Shown here: piece after piece, positions 42,568 through 52,502 of the stretch | Numbering within the stretch: the stretch's first letter is position 1 | Layout of the letters: each line of letters starts with the position of its first letter | Source: Pseudoalteromonas xiamenensis | GTDB lineage: Bacteria > Pseudomonadota > Gammaproteobacteria > Enterobacterales > Alteromonadaceae | Direction: 5' to 3' | DNA length: 64,000 nt | Assembly (NCBI RefSeq): GCF_030994125.1 | Contig: NZ_CP099918.1 | Span: 248,001-312,000, forward strand | The notes under the pieces: model-generated | Told to the model about the DNA's origin: nothing | The model's database searches: none | What the model saw: the letters and a program-made list of their open reading frames with translations, nothing else | Made by a program: the position numbers and the translations under genes

Positions 42568-43197
42568 TTAAACCAAATATTTCCGTCTCACCTCATCTAT
42601 GAGTCTATGGCGTGAACTTCTTTCTCGCTCATGTGGCGCAAATTGCGCACTCACCGAGTCTAAAAGGTCAACGGCTTGCATGAGTTTTTCCTTATCTAAA
42701 TCGCTTGCCATTGGTTCGAGTGTTAACGCATTGATGATTAAAATCGCTAATTCTTTCGCGGCAATGTCTTCAGGTAATCCCGACTGGGTGCAAAGTCCAT
42801 AGGTGCCGTTTAGAAAGTGCTGCCATTCCTTATCAATATGTGAATCAAGCAACTCGTTTACATTCGGATGCGCACATTCAAATCCCAATTTTTTCAAATT
42901 CTCTAATGTGTGTCGGTATCGGATGGCAAAATCTCGATAAACCGCATTTTTATCGCTCGCTGCATGTACGTGCTGAAGCCACTCAACATAACCTTTTGCA
43001 AAATATTCAATTGTGCCGTGTGCTAGATGCTCACCAAAAAAAGAATGGCAATCTAGATTGAGATTCAGCTTATAAGAACACGTTGGGACGAGTCCCGATT
43101 CCTGATAGTTTCTGAGTTCTTCATCAGAAACTTGGGCTGCGCTGAGTAACTGAGTTTTATTTAAAAAATGTGTAGAGAGATATTCCATTAATTCCAT
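42568..43197 (-). CDS. DUF6058-like protein
   Basis: The 209-residue soluble protein starts MELMEYLSTHFLNKTQLLSAA and has features recalling the DUF6058 group: a short helical N-terminal segment, VPTCSYKL, and SFFGEHLAHGTIEYFAKGYVEWL. The role of that family is not established. An ATG at 43197 is preferred, with AAGGAA twelve bases before it; a TTG at 43251 would add 18 codons, so the start is uncertain. Confidence 0.55.
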   Translation of the reverse strand: MELMEYLSTHFLNKTQLLSAAQVSDEELRNYQESGLVPTCSYKLNLNLDCHSFFGEHLAHGTIEYFAKGYVEWLQHVHAASDKNAVYRDFAIRYRHTLENLKKLGFECAHPNVNELLDSHIDKEWQHFLNGTYGLCTQSGLPEDIAAKELAILIINALTLEPMASDLDKEKLMQAVDLLDSVSAQFAPHERERSSRHRLIDEVRRKYLV

Positions 43198-43442
43198 GTA
43201 GGCCACATTCCTTGGACAAGGTAACAAGTCAGATTCGCGTTTAAGATACAACTGGATTTATAACCTATTGAATCTAAAAAACGTGTTTAATTTTATAATG
43301 TTAAACCTTACCTGATTTCAGCTCGAGTGCAAAGCGTTTGCTGAAATAGCGAATTGTTTGAACCTCATTAAAGAAAAATAACAGATTGTTATGGTGTCTA
43401 ATTCAACACAAGTGGCGACATGAATCGCTCTTATGTGTAACG

Positions 43443-44222
43443 CTAATGGCTTTGCGATGGCTGGCTGTAGGCTTGAATTAACTCATTGATAAACGCTTTA
43501 TTACGGACAATCGCAGCGTTTAAATTCGAAATATCTTGAGCCGTAAAGACTTCTTTGCGTAAGAGGTAGTGAACATTATTGTCATGCACAGGATAAGGTA
43601 ACATTACGCCATCCTCGATTTGGTATTTCTTGAGCAGCGCTCCCCCCGAAATTTCATCTTCGATAACGTAATCCACTCTTCCCATTGCCAGCAATCGTGC
43701 TCGTCTTGTGGCATTCGCGACTTCAACAATTTGCTTTTGGTTTTCAGCGGTGGCTCTTAGATGTTCAAATTCTTCGCCATAGTACGACCCGGTACTCACA
43801 GCAATACTTTCACCTCTGTCAAAAACTTGTGCGAGCGTTGTCAGTAAATTGCCCTTAATTTTTCCGAATAGCCTCATCCGCTCTTGTCGATATGGCGCTG
43901 AAAAATGACCAAATTTTGCTCTTTCTTTGGTGAAACTAGCCATTAACACGAAATCTATGTTCCCTTTTTGCAACTCCGTGAAACTGCGTGATGAGGATGG
44001 TAAGCGGACAAAGTTGATACAAATGCCTATTTCCGAAAAAACCTGTTTCGCAATTTCAATTTCAAGTCCTGTGGTATGTGGCCCTTTGAAAATGACAAGC
44101 GGTGGCCAGTCAGAAGCTAAACCGAGTTTGACCGTTCTAACGCACGGTTCTAACGCATAAGTAGGCACTATAAAAAGAATACATAACACACTAATTAACC
44201 AAGAAAATTTGCGGGTTATCAA
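43443..44222 (-). CDS. Periplasmic SBP_bac_3-type solute-binding protein, copy 2
   Basis: This 259-residue protein has a signal peptide (ending PTYA-LEPC) and a periplasmic-binding fold: VKLGLASDWPPLVIFKGPHTTGLEIEIAKQV, then NIDFVLMASFTKERAKF and FSAPYRQERMRLFG. It is paralogous to the gene just upstream. The start is a TTG at 44222 behind AAAGGA; no ATG gives a signal peptide. No ABC transporter genes lie beside it, so it may act alone, for instance as a sensor partner. The ligand is unknown, probably an amino acid. Confidence 0.8.
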   Translation of the reverse strand: MITRKFSWLISVLCILFIVPTYALEPCVRTVKLGLASDWPPLVIFKGPHTTGLEIEIAKQVFSEIGICINFVRLPSSSRSFTELQKGNIDFVLMASFTKERAKFGHFSAPYRQERMRLFGKIKGNLLTTLAQVFDRGESIAVSTGSYYGEEFEHLRATAENQKQIVEVANATRRARLLAMGRVDYVIEDEISGGALLKKYQIEDGVMLPYPVHDNNVHYLLRKEVFTAQDISNLNAAIVRNKAFINELIQAYSQPSQSH

Positions 44223-44233
44223 TCACAATTCCT

Positions 44234-45001
44234 TTAATGGGTTGGGCTCTCAGCCACTGTCGAAATGTATTTCGCTTCCAAAGTTTTAAGGTGAGGCAAT
44301 TGTCTCTCAATTGCTTCATTGATGGCATCGACTTGCTCTTTGGAGAATGAACGCCGCCCAAGCATAAAATGAATCGCGTTATCATTAACGATGTAACTGT
44401 GAAGCTTTATTTGGTTGTAGCCCTTTTGCTTCGCAAAATACAGACCTGATATTTCATCTTCTATCAGGTAATTTACTCGCCCAAGAACGACCATTTGCAT
44501 TCTTCTATCCAAACTCGCTACTTCGAACAGGCGTTTCCGATACCAATCAATTCTTAATATTTCAGCCAGTTCTTCACCGTAATAGGCACCAGGATTAGCG
44601 GTAAAAATATTGTCCCCTGCGAATAACTCACTTAAGTTCTTCGCTGACTCGTCTGGATTGACTGAAAACAACCTCATCCGCTCTCTTCGGTATGGCATTG
44701 AAAAATAGGCAATTTCAGCCCGTTCGGTATTAAAACTAGCAGACGGAAGTATATCGACCAGTCCTTTTTCCAATTCATTTAAACCACGCGCCGACGAAGG
44801 AAGTTTTATAAATTCGTAGCAAAGTCCAGCACTTCTCAGAATCGCTTCTGTCACTTCAATATCTAAACCATACGGTATGTCATTAAGGTACATAACATAA
44901 GGAGGCCAATTAGTGCCGATACCCACTTTATAGATACGACCGCAATCAGCTTGAGCAATCATACTGACAAAAAACAAAATAAAATAAATTAGATACCGCA
45001 C
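44234..45001 (-). CDS. Periplasmic SBP_bac_3-type solute-binding protein, copy 1
   Basis: This 255-residue paralogue of the downstream gene has a signal peptide (ending AQA-DCGR). It shares IGTNWPPYVMY, LPSSARGLNELEKG and YFSMPYRRERMRLF with its neighbour; the order of motifs is that of SBP_bac_3 proteins. The two genes are 11 bases apart and probably arose by tandem duplication. Each keeps the Glu/Asp-type ligand pocket region (GLDIEVTEAIL). Without permease genes they resemble orphan or sensor-type binding proteins. Confidence 0.85.
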   Translation of the reverse strand: MRYLIYFILFFVSMIAQADCGRIYKVGIGTNWPPYVMYLNDIPYGLDIEVTEAILRSAGLCYEFIKLPSSARGLNELEKGLVDILPSASFNTERAEIAYFSMPYRRERMRLFSVNPDESAKNLSELFAGDNIFTANPGAYYGEELAEILRIDWYRKRLFEVASLDRRMQMVVLGRVNYLIEDEISGLYFAKQKGYNQIKLHSYIVNDNAIHFMLGRRSFSKEQVDAINEAIERQLPHLKTLEAKYISTVAESPTH

Positions 45002-45168
45002 GCTGATCCTAAATTGTCAGTAACTTCACGCTAAAGTATGGTTGAGAAAACCAAAATTTAAAGCAACGCCTTTAGCAATATAGCAATCTTGGCTTTTCGT
45101 CAATAATTAGAAAGCAAATTGTGAAATTTTTGTTTTCTAACGAATCCACTTTGCTTATTTGAATGCAA

Positions 45169-45200
45169 AAAAGCACCACGTAGTAGGACGTGGTGCTTTT
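45169..45200 (-). terminator. Terminator of the chitin operon
   Basis: A 12-bp stem (AAAAGCACCACG and complement) with an 8-nt loop lies just past the end of the last chitinase gene. Confidence 0.85.
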
Positions 45201-45219
45201 GATTATGAAGGGAAATTAA

Positions 45220-47835
45220 TTATTTTACCCAAACAGATGCAACGCCAGGTTCTTCACCTTTTGTCCACCATTGTGCAGTATACACTTCGCCATTATGTGT
45301 GACTTTATCACCAGCAACATAGACAAGGTCAGCTCGCCAATCGCGCACTTGACCATCTGATGGGATCACTTCTTCCCATGGACCACCTTGGTCTGGACGG
45401 TCGCCTTGAGTCCACCATTTTGCTTTATATTCAACGCCATTGTATTTAACGACATCACCTGTGTTGTATACCGCTGTTGCGCTCCACGTTGTATCACCAC
45501 CTGATACTACGTTTTTCACCGTTACGTCAAAGCTACGCGTGGTTGTTGCCTTACCATCAGATACCGCCACCGACACGGTGTATGTGGTGTCAGCAGAAAC
45601 GTCCGCCGCGGCAAGAGATACAGATGCACCAGCGCCGGTAACTGTAAGGCCTGATGGAACATTCCATGTGTACGTTAGTGCATCATTGTCCGCATCCGAC
45701 GCCACTGCGTTCACAGCAACGGACTTACCTTCGTCAACAGAAACATTAGCAATTGCATCAACGACAGGCGCGTTGTTTTGCTGTGTTCCATCGCCTTTTA
45801 CCATAACGGTAACTTGCTTAGATACAGATGCTTTTCCATCTGACACAGTTACCGTAAGCGTGTAGTTAGAGTCCACAGAGACAGAAGGCGCAGTAACGTT
45901 GACCGTTGCAGCATTGCTACCAGAAAGCACGAGTGCGCTATCCGCAGACCACGAATAAGTAAGCGGGTCATTGTCTTTATCCGTTGCGCTAGCCTGAACA
46001 CTCACACTGCCAGCAGAATCAACAGATACACTTGCAGGAACGGTCACAACTGGTTTGTTGTTTGGATTTACTGGACCACCTAAACCTTCATGCATTGCGT
46101 TTAAGATATCGCCGTTATCCGCATCGATTTCCCACGCAAATAAGCCACCTAAACCCAAAGTACGGGCATATTGACCTTTCGCCTTTGCTGAACGAGGACT
46201 ATCGTAGGAAATAAGTTTGCCTGTTGAACGGTTCCAGACATACGCACCTTCTGCCATTTCATCATAGCCAACTTCAAAACCGTTAATGCCAGTGCCTGAT
46301 GCCCCAATCATGTGTGACTTGATACCTTTATAGTCAATAACACCTGCTTCCCAAACACCTTGCGCAGTCGTACCGGTGAGTTTGCCATTACCTGGTGCGG
46401 TCATCGGGTTGTCCGGATCCGTCGCATTAGCAGGATAAACACCTTCCCAACCACGGCCGTACATAGCAGTACCAAGAACTATCTTCTTCGGATCGACACC
46501 CTGTTTCAGCATCAATTGCATTGCATTATCAGCAGTGTAAGCCGGCCCCTTACGCGGTTCACCTTTGTCATCAAGGCCTGTACCATTACACTCACCAACT
46601 GACATATGCGAACCGCAATAAATTGCTGTTTGATGACCCGTCACATTGTTCCAGCCACCATAAAAGTCATAGGTCATCGCAAAAATGTGGTCCATATGCT
46701 GAGACGCTTGTAAGTAGTCGACGTCTTCAATCTTGTCGTAACCCACACCAATTGCAGAGGTAAGCTGGTATTTTTTGCCTACTTCGCCTTCCAGTTCATT
46801 TAACATTGCACGCAGTTCTTGCATTAAGGCTACATAAGCTGGGCCATCGTTAACCGGATCACCGAGATTCCCGTTAGGACCGCCACCGCCTGGGAATTCC
46901 CAGTCAATGTCTACACCATCATAAAACTTCCACGTTTTTAGGAACTGTTTTACAGACGCTACAAAGACATCACGGTTTTTCTTTTCGGTAAAACCGTGGA
47001 ATGGATCAGACAATGTCCAACCACCTACCGATGGCAGAATCTTAAGATCTGGATAACGTTGTTTAAGTGCCATCAATTGTGAGTATGTACCACGGATTGG
47101 ATCGTTCGCATCGACGCCTGGCATTGATTTTTGAATTGCTGCCCACGGGTCATGAATCGCAACTTCATAATCTGCAGAGTCCGCACAGGCCTTTTGCAAG
47201 GCGCGCCAGCTATTGCCGTTTTCAATTTCTTTCAATGATTCATTTGGACCACAAATAGGAATAAATCCATACAAAATGTGTGTGAGATTCTGCGCTGGCA
47301 CTTTAGTCACATCAAAATTGCGACCATAGATGCCCCACTCAACAAAATAGGCGCCAACAACCGTATCGGCAGATGTACCATAATTGCCATTGTTCGGATC
47401 GACGTTCATTGGAAGTGGCGCAAGGTGTCCACCATCCGTGTCCGCGATCACGATATCTTTGGCAGCACTGCGCGCACATCCTGTGTCATCGCAGAGCTCC
47501 AAAAACAGTTGATGACGGCCTGACTTTTTATATGGAAAGGTAATCGTTCCACTTTTTGTGCCAGCCGCTAAGCTACCTTCATTAACTAATGTGTCATCAA
47601 AATAGACTTTATAAGCGTTACCGCCCGTACCACTCCAAGCATTCCACTTAATTGAAATATCAACGGTATCTTTTGCTTTCACCAACTGTTTGTATGAACC
47701 TTGTCCATCCAAATTGACCTCAACAAACGAATACAATTGAGGTTGCCAATCGATACTTGGCGCAGCTGGTGCTGCGGAAGCGGTTGTGCTCATCAGTGCG
47801 AGACCGACTGCACAGCTTAACATTTTTAATTTCAT
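45220..47835 (-). CDS. chiA: GH18 chitinase with two CBM5/12 modules
   Basis: The 871-residue secreted enzyme has a signal peptide (1-21), a Fn3-like/chitinase A N-terminal domain (about 25-135), a GH18 catalytic domain (about 155-590) with the D306-G-V-D309-I-D311-W-E313 motif, Glu313 the proton donor, and chitin-binding aromatic-rich TYDFYGGWN. Two PKD/cadherin-like domains (about 595-775) are followed by two CBM5/12 modules (783-823, 832-870). It should hydrolyse chitin chains. It lies last in the three-gene chitin operon; the family and order resemble the chitin-degradation cluster known in Pseudoalteromonas. Confidence 0.92.
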   Translation of the reverse strand: MKLKMLSCAVGLALMSTTASAAPAAPSIDWQPQLYSFVEVNLDGQGSYKQLVKAKDTVDISIKWNAWSGTGGNAYKVYFDDTLVNEGSLAAGTKSGTITFPYKKSGRHQLFLELCDDTGCARSAAKDIVIADTDGGHLAPLPMNVDPNNGNYGTSADTVVGAYFVEWGIYGRNFDVTKVPAQNLTHILYGFIPICGPNESLKEIENGNSWRALQKACADSADYEVAIHDPWAAIQKSMPGVDANDPIRGTYSQLMALKQRYPDLKILPSVGGWTLSDPFHGFTEKKNRDVFVASVKQFLKTWKFYDGVDIDWEFPGGGGPNGNLGDPVNDGPAYVALMQELRAMLNELEGEVGKKYQLTSAIGVGYDKIEDVDYLQASQHMDHIFAMTYDFYGGWNNVTGHQTAIYCGSHMSVGECNGTGLDDKGEPRKGPAYTADNAMQLMLKQGVDPKKIVLGTAMYGRGWEGVYPANATDPDNPMTAPGNGKLTGTTAQGVWEAGVIDYKGIKSHMIGASGTGINGFEVGYDEMAEGAYVWNRSTGKLISYDSPRSAKAKGQYARTLGLGGLFAWEIDADNGDILNAMHEGLGGPVNPNNKPVVTVPASVSVDSAGSVSVQASATDKDNDPLTYSWSADSALVLSGSNAATVNVTAPSVSVDSNYTLTVTVSDGKASVSKQVTVMVKGDGTQQNNAPVVDAIANVSVDEGKSVAVNAVASDADNDALTYTWNVPSGLTVTGAGASVSLAAADVSADTTYTVSVAVSDGKATTTRSFDVTVKNVVSGGDTTWSATAVYNTGDVVKYNGVEYKAKWWTQGDRPDQGGPWEEVIPSDGQVRDWRADLVYVAGDKVTHNGEVYTAQWWTKGEEPGVASVWVK

Positions 47836-47893
47836 GGTTTAGACCTTCTACATGTTGTAACCAAACCCTATGGGCGGTTGTTTTTAATAATAT

Positions 47894-49315
47894 TTATATT
47901 GCTTTCCAAACTTGGGCTTTGTCAGGTTGTTCACCCTGTGTCCACCACTTGGCTTCATATCGCTTACCGTTGTACATAACTTGGTCGCCGCCCCAATACA
48001 CGTTGGTTGCAGACCAGTTAGGTAAAGATTGGTCTGTGTTGGTAATGGTCACCGCAATGTCTTTTGAGGTTTCCAATTCACCATCCGATACCGTCACTCG
48101 AATCGTACTTTGTGTGTCTTTATCCACGCTGGCAGCAGATACAGTGACCGTTGCACCGACGCCCGATACGGATAACGGTGGTGAGGTTTCATAGCGATAG
48201 GTTAATTCCGATTGCTCATCATCAAAGGCATGAACATGCAAAGACATGGAGCCATTTTCATTTACCGAAACGGGGTCTGGCTGATGTACGACTGGCGGCG
48301 TATTTGGCGTAGGGATCTGAATTGTAAGGTTATAAGTATGCTCTGCATCCGTGACGTAAACTTCATTACTCAGTAATTGGGCTGGGTCAAACTCAATGTC
48401 TCCATTTGCGTTTTTAATTCCCACCTTGACCCATTGGCTAAAATTAAGATTTAGCATTTCGGCAAGCGTTGTCGCCCAACGTTGCACGTTATCGTTATTG
48501 ATGTTCAAGGATTGACTCACAATTTCTTGTCCTGAACCATCAAATACACGAGCCCATACTTTGTCGTCTATTTTTGGCTGTTGAGAAGCGGTCACAAAAT
48601 AACCCGCTTTATGCCACGTCGGAGCAGTAGCATCTTGTACTATATGAATGTCACTACAGTTGTAGAATCCTTCACCAACAACATCAATCCGCTGCCAACG
48701 CGTATACAAAATCGCATCCCCTTGACGGTCTTTCGGAATGTCTATTGTCATGTTGTAGTAACGTTTTCCATTTGGATCTTTAACGAACTCAAGATTGCCA
48801 AATTCAGAAATGAGCTCTAGATCTTGCCAACGGAGTTCATCTGTCGCTGGACTGAATGTGGGCTTAGTGAGGTAAATCTTCCAAAAACTTGGGTTGTGAG
48901 GTGTTGTTGCATTCCATTTAATCGTCACTTGCCCTTTTTCATTAGGTGTAACAACCGTTTTTTGCCACTCTGTAGAAGGTAAGTTGATCCCTCTTTTTTG
49001 TTTGTCTCCCGCACTACACAACTGACCATCTGGTATGTTCGCTTCTACCGACGCTTGATTGCGATAGTCCGAAGTATTAACTGAAAACTCGTGTTCTTGA
49101 GTAAATTGAACGTAACCCGACTCCAGAAATGCCGCGCGACACGCTAAATTCGGGATATTGGAACCATCTTCTGGCCACCAATAACCCCCTTGAGCTTCGC
49201 AAATTGATTGTCTGGCTTTTGGAAAATCGAGATAGCCATGTGACGCAACATTCATACTTGCAACCGTCGCACACAAACCTAACATCGAGAAAGAAACCTT
49301 TACATGTTGTTTCAT
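47894..49315 (-). CDS. cbpA: AA10 lytic polysaccharide monooxygenase, chitin-active, with CBM5/12
   Basis: The 473-residue protein has a signal peptide ending at residue 25, leaving His26 (HGYLDFPKARQ) as the N-terminal residue of the copper-binding histidine brace; the second His is His140 (ATTPHNPSFWK). A GbpA domain-2-like module (about 235-325, AGYFVTASQQPKIDDKVWAR), a cadherin/PKD-like region and a C-terminal CBM5/12 (432-473) follow. It cleaves crystalline chitin oxidatively, making ends for the chitinases next to it. It lies 58 bp before the downstream chitinase and 49 bp after the upstream one, so it is in the same operon. Confidence 0.93.
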   Translation of the reverse strand: MKQHVKVSFSMLGLCATVASMNVASHGYLDFPKARQSICEAQGGYWWPEDGSNIPNLACRAAFLESGYVQFTQEHEFSVNTSDYRNQASVEANIPDGQLCSAGDKQKRGINLPSTEWQKTVVTPNEKGQVTIKWNATTPHNPSFWKIYLTKPTFSPATDELRWQDLELISEFGNLEFVKDPNGKRYYNMTIDIPKDRQGDAILYTRWQRIDVVGEGFYNCSDIHIVQDATAPTWHKAGYFVTASQQPKIDDKVWARVFDGSGQEIVSQSLNINNDNVQRWATTLAEMLNLNFSQWVKVGIKNANGDIEFDPAQLLSNEVYVTDAEHTYNLTIQIPTPNTPPVVHQPDPVSVNENGSMSLHVHAFDDEQSELTYRYETSPPLSVSGVGATVTVSAASVDKDTQSTIRVTVSDGELETSKDIAVTITNTDQSLPNWSATNVYWGGDQVMYNGKRYEAKWWTQGEQPDKAQVWKAI

Positions 49316-49330
49316 AGCAATCTCCTAAAA

Positions 49331-49348
49331 GGGAGGTTGCCCTCCCTA
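49331..49348 (-). terminator. Intercistronic hairpin in the chitin operon
   Basis: AGGGAGG/CCTCCCT with a TTGC loop lies in the gap before the LPMO start. It may adjust relative expression of the operon genes; there is no U-tract to make it a full terminator. Confidence 0.5.
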
Positions 49349-49364
49349 TTGGGTGTGTTTTTGA

Positions 49365-52300
49365 TTAAATACTACAAACTTTGGTATATGCGTCGTTGCC
49401 TTCTGGTGCTGCACTCGTCCACCATTTGGCCTTATAGACTGCGTTACCTTGAATGATTAGATCCCCAGCCGCTGCATGCGTACCTTGTGGTAGTGTTGGA
49501 TATACAACGATGTCGCTGATAGGCTTACCTTCACACGTCGTTACTGGGTCGCCACCTGGCCCACCGTTGCCTGGAGTAGCATCAGGTAGTTGAGGGTACT
49601 CAAACTTAAATGCGTAACGTTTACCGTCTTTCTCCGCGACAAAGTTACTTGGGCCTGTAATTGGCATGTAGTACATCACTTGCGCATTTACGGTTTCACC
49701 CGGAGCAAACGATTTAGGCGAACCACCCCACTCGTTCTTCAGTTCAATTGAGAAACGGTGGAACTCATTTTCGAATCCTCCAATGTTGTTACCCGCAGCG
49801 TTCGACCCGTTTACTTCGACTTTCATGCCCAATTTTTCTTGCGCGTTCCAATTCGATTTGAAAATTGCAGATGTCGACACAGGCACATCAAATGAGATTT
49901 TTGCGCCAGATAAATCAACGTCAGAGTTATTGGTGAAAGCGAATGTTGGAGAAATTGGGTAGTTTTTATCACCAACAGGGAAATCTTTTGCTTCAAAGGT
50001 GACATTCACTGCTTCCGCTGGCACTTGGAAACTCACGTTGCCAACATTGACGTCATACGCTTTACCACTTTGATTGAACTTGCTGTGTGCGAGTGACGTT
50101 AAAGTCGAGCCCATAAAGTACTCACCTTTCGCCGCATCGTAATCAAAGTCACCGGCAAGTTCCCAGAACATGATGCCGCCCAGACCATTGTTGATAACGT
50201 AATCAACTTTACTTGCCATCGACTGCTCGTCTTCGGTTGAAATGAAGACTTTCTTCTCATCGTTCCAAAGCCAAGGTGCAACGGCAACGCTGTCATAGTT
50301 ACGCACATACGTCCCCGTCAACTTGTCTGTCGGATCCGTGTCAGGTGTCAGACCGTAATCAGACAGGTAACTGGGCGTTACGCCTTTTTCCAAGTTCTTC
50401 GCATGCCACAGCGGGTTTGAACCTGCAGGTACTTCTAGACCTACATCGTTCTTATCATGCCAAAGATTGTCGATGCCCACCGCGCCGAAACCACACTTGT
50501 TTTTCTCGCCTTTGCCTGTACCTGGAGGACAATTTGCTTGATCAGGGTAAGCAGCTTGACCCCAAAGACCATTCGTACCACCTTGAACACCTTGGAAGCC
50601 TCGAGTGTAGTAAGGGATACCAATGTTAATTCTGCCTGCTGCAACCGCGCCTCGGAAATATCGCACTGCCCAGTCAGTATTTAAGTACCCTATACCTTCA
50701 AATTCAGCCGTGCCATAAACATTCCATTGCTTTAATTCAGAATCTTGGCCGGTGTCAAAAAGCGCCGCATTGTGGCCGACATGAGAATTCCAAGCACCGT
50801 GAAGGTCATAAGACATGATGTTGATATAATCCAAGTATTTAGTCACTTGGAACGTTTCCATACCGCGAAGCAAATAACCTGATGAAGGTGATGCGATAGT
50901 GAGCATGTAATGCTTACCGTCTGCCGCACTGGCTTTGTCGAGCTCTTCACGTAAACGCTTCATCATCACTTGGTATGACGCATTGAGTCCCGCACGACGT
51001 GCATTAGAAATGGGGAAATCATCGGGATGACCAGAATCCGCCATCGATGATGGATATTCATAGTCGATATCAACACCGTCAAATCCATATTTGCGGATAA
51101 ACGCGACTGCGCTCATGGCAAACGCATTAATACCGGCCTGATTCACCGAACCATCGGCGTTAGTTGTCATCGTGTAAAAACCACCGCTGTTCACACGCGA
51201 ACCGTCAGAACCAAAGTAACCGCCTGTTTCAGCCCAACCGCCTACGGAGACCAATGTTTTTACATCTGGGTATTGTTTTTTGTATTTATTCAATAAGTTG
51301 AAGTGGCCTTTGTATGGTAATGTAGGGTCAAGTTCAGCACCCGCTACACCAGGCCATTCCATGTTTGTCGCAGGATTACCTACCGCATTTGGATCACCGA
51401 TTGAAACGTGGTTATTTGCATCAACATGTGCGAAGGCATAGTTGATGTGTGTAATTTTATCCCACGGAATATCGTTAACTAGATAGCTCGGCTGACCATT
51501 CGCACCATTACGCCAGCTAGTGAAGTAACCAATGACGCGACGTGGGTGGTCTAGGCCCATTTTTTCACGACCTTGTTCATCGTAAACGCTGCAGTAAGGC
51601 ACCGTCACACCTGGCGTTTGATAAAGCCCGGCAGGACGACAGTTTACGTCCGCTGGAGGCTCCGAATTATCTACCACAGTGAACGTTCGAGTTTCAGTCG
51701 TTACTGCGCCTTTGTCATCTGTCGCCACTAACGTAAAAGTAACTGCACCGAGCGCTACCGCTTCCCAAGTATAAGAAAGGTCCGCTCCTGTAGAACTGGC
51801 TACCGCAGAGTTATTCACTTTAAACTCGAGGCTTGTCACCTGCCCATCCGCATCTGATGCAGTTAACGTAAACTGCAGCTTGCTACCAATAATTAATTTT
51901 TCTGGTAGGGTTGCAATCGCAATTTTCGCGCTAGGCGCTTGGTTTACAGGATCTACAATTTTTGCAACTGAGACTGTATGAGCTGCAGTTGAAGTTGCAC
52001 CGCCTTGATTATCGGTGGCTACCGCAGTCAGAGCATGCGATCCCACTACTGCGTTCCATGCAACCGAATAGACACTCTCGGCGCCTACTGTGACCGTTTT
52101 AAATAAGCTTCCATCAACAAAGAAATCCACTTTGTCGATAGAACCGTCAGAATCTGTTGCATTCACACTAATGATAACGCTGTCATTTTCCTGAAAAGAA
52201 CTATTGTTCGCTGGTTTAAACTCAGCGACAACTGGCAACTCATTATTGACAACGCTGTCACAATTACCCAAATTTTTCCATTCTTGCCATGGACCAGAGT

Positions 52301-52502
52301 GCGTCGCTGGATCAGCCTGTGTCCACCAGTTAGCTTCATAGGCGATATTGCTTTTTTGTGCTTTATTACCCGCAACGTACGCTTTGCCTTCTTGCCAATT
52401 TTCTAATCCTGAGCAGTCGAATGCCGCTGCATTAGCGGCATACAGCCCCATTGTTATTGCACTCAGTCCAAGTATGGACTTGAGAGATTTTTGTGATTGC
52501 AT
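49365..52502 (-). CDS. chiC: Large multidomain GH18 chitinase
   Basis: The 1045-residue secreted enzyme has a signal peptide (1-27), an N-terminal CBM5/12 (about 29-81), two Ig-like domains (about 88-180 and 188-278), a GH18 catalytic domain (about 320-790) with F474-D475-G-V-D478-I-D480-Y-E482, Glu482 the acid, and a C-terminal domain plus CBM (about 1000-1045). It should hydrolyse chitin, probably endo-acting, while the downstream enzyme and LPMO act with it. As the first gene of the operon its promoter drives all three. The gene symbol follows the usual cluster naming by position; exact orthology is inferred. Confidence 0.9.
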   Translation of the reverse strand: MQSQKSLKSILGLSAITMGLYAANAAAFDCSGLENWQEGKAYVAGNKAQKSNIAYEANWWTQADPATHSGPWQEWKNLGNCDSVVNNELPVVAEFKPANNSSFQENDSVIISVNATDSDGSIDKVDFFVDGSLFKTVTVGAESVYSVAWNAVVGSHALTAVATDNQGGATSTAAHTVSVAKIVDPVNQAPSAKIAIATLPEKLIIGSKLQFTLTASDADGQVTSLEFKVNNSAVASSTGADLSYTWEAVALGAVTFTLVATDDKGAVTTETRTFTVVDNSEPPADVNCRPAGLYQTPGVTVPYCSVYDEQGREKMGLDHPRRVIGYFTSWRNGANGQPSYLVNDIPWDKITHINYAFAHVDANNHVSIGDPNAVGNPATNMEWPGVAGAELDPTLPYKGHFNLLNKYKKQYPDVKTLVSVGGWAETGGYFGSDGSRVNSGGFYTMTTNADGSVNQAGINAFAMSAVAFIRKYGFDGVDIDYEYPSSMADSGHPDDFPISNARRAGLNASYQVMMKRLREELDKASAADGKHYMLTIASPSSGYLLRGMETFQVTKYLDYINIMSYDLHGAWNSHVGHNAALFDTGQDSELKQWNVYGTAEFEGIGYLNTDWAVRYFRGAVAAGRINIGIPYYTRGFQGVQGGTNGLWGQAAYPDQANCPPGTGKGEKNKCGFGAVGIDNLWHDKNDVGLEVPAGSNPLWHAKNLEKGVTPSYLSDYGLTPDTDPTDKLTGTYVRNYDSVAVAPWLWNDEKKVFISTEDEQSMASKVDYVINNGLGGIMFWELAGDFDYDAAKGEYFMGSTLTSLAHSKFNQSGKAYDVNVGNVSFQVPAEAVNVTFEAKDFPVGDKNYPISPTFAFTNNSDVDLSGAKISFDVPVSTSAIFKSNWNAQEKLGMKVEVNGSNAAGNNIGGFENEFHRFSIELKNEWGGSPKSFAPGETVNAQVMYYMPITGPSNFVAEKDGKRYAFKFEYPQLPDATPGNGGPGGDPVTTCEGKPISDIVVYPTLPQGTHAAAGDLIIQGNAVYKAKWWTSAAPEGNDAYTKVCSI

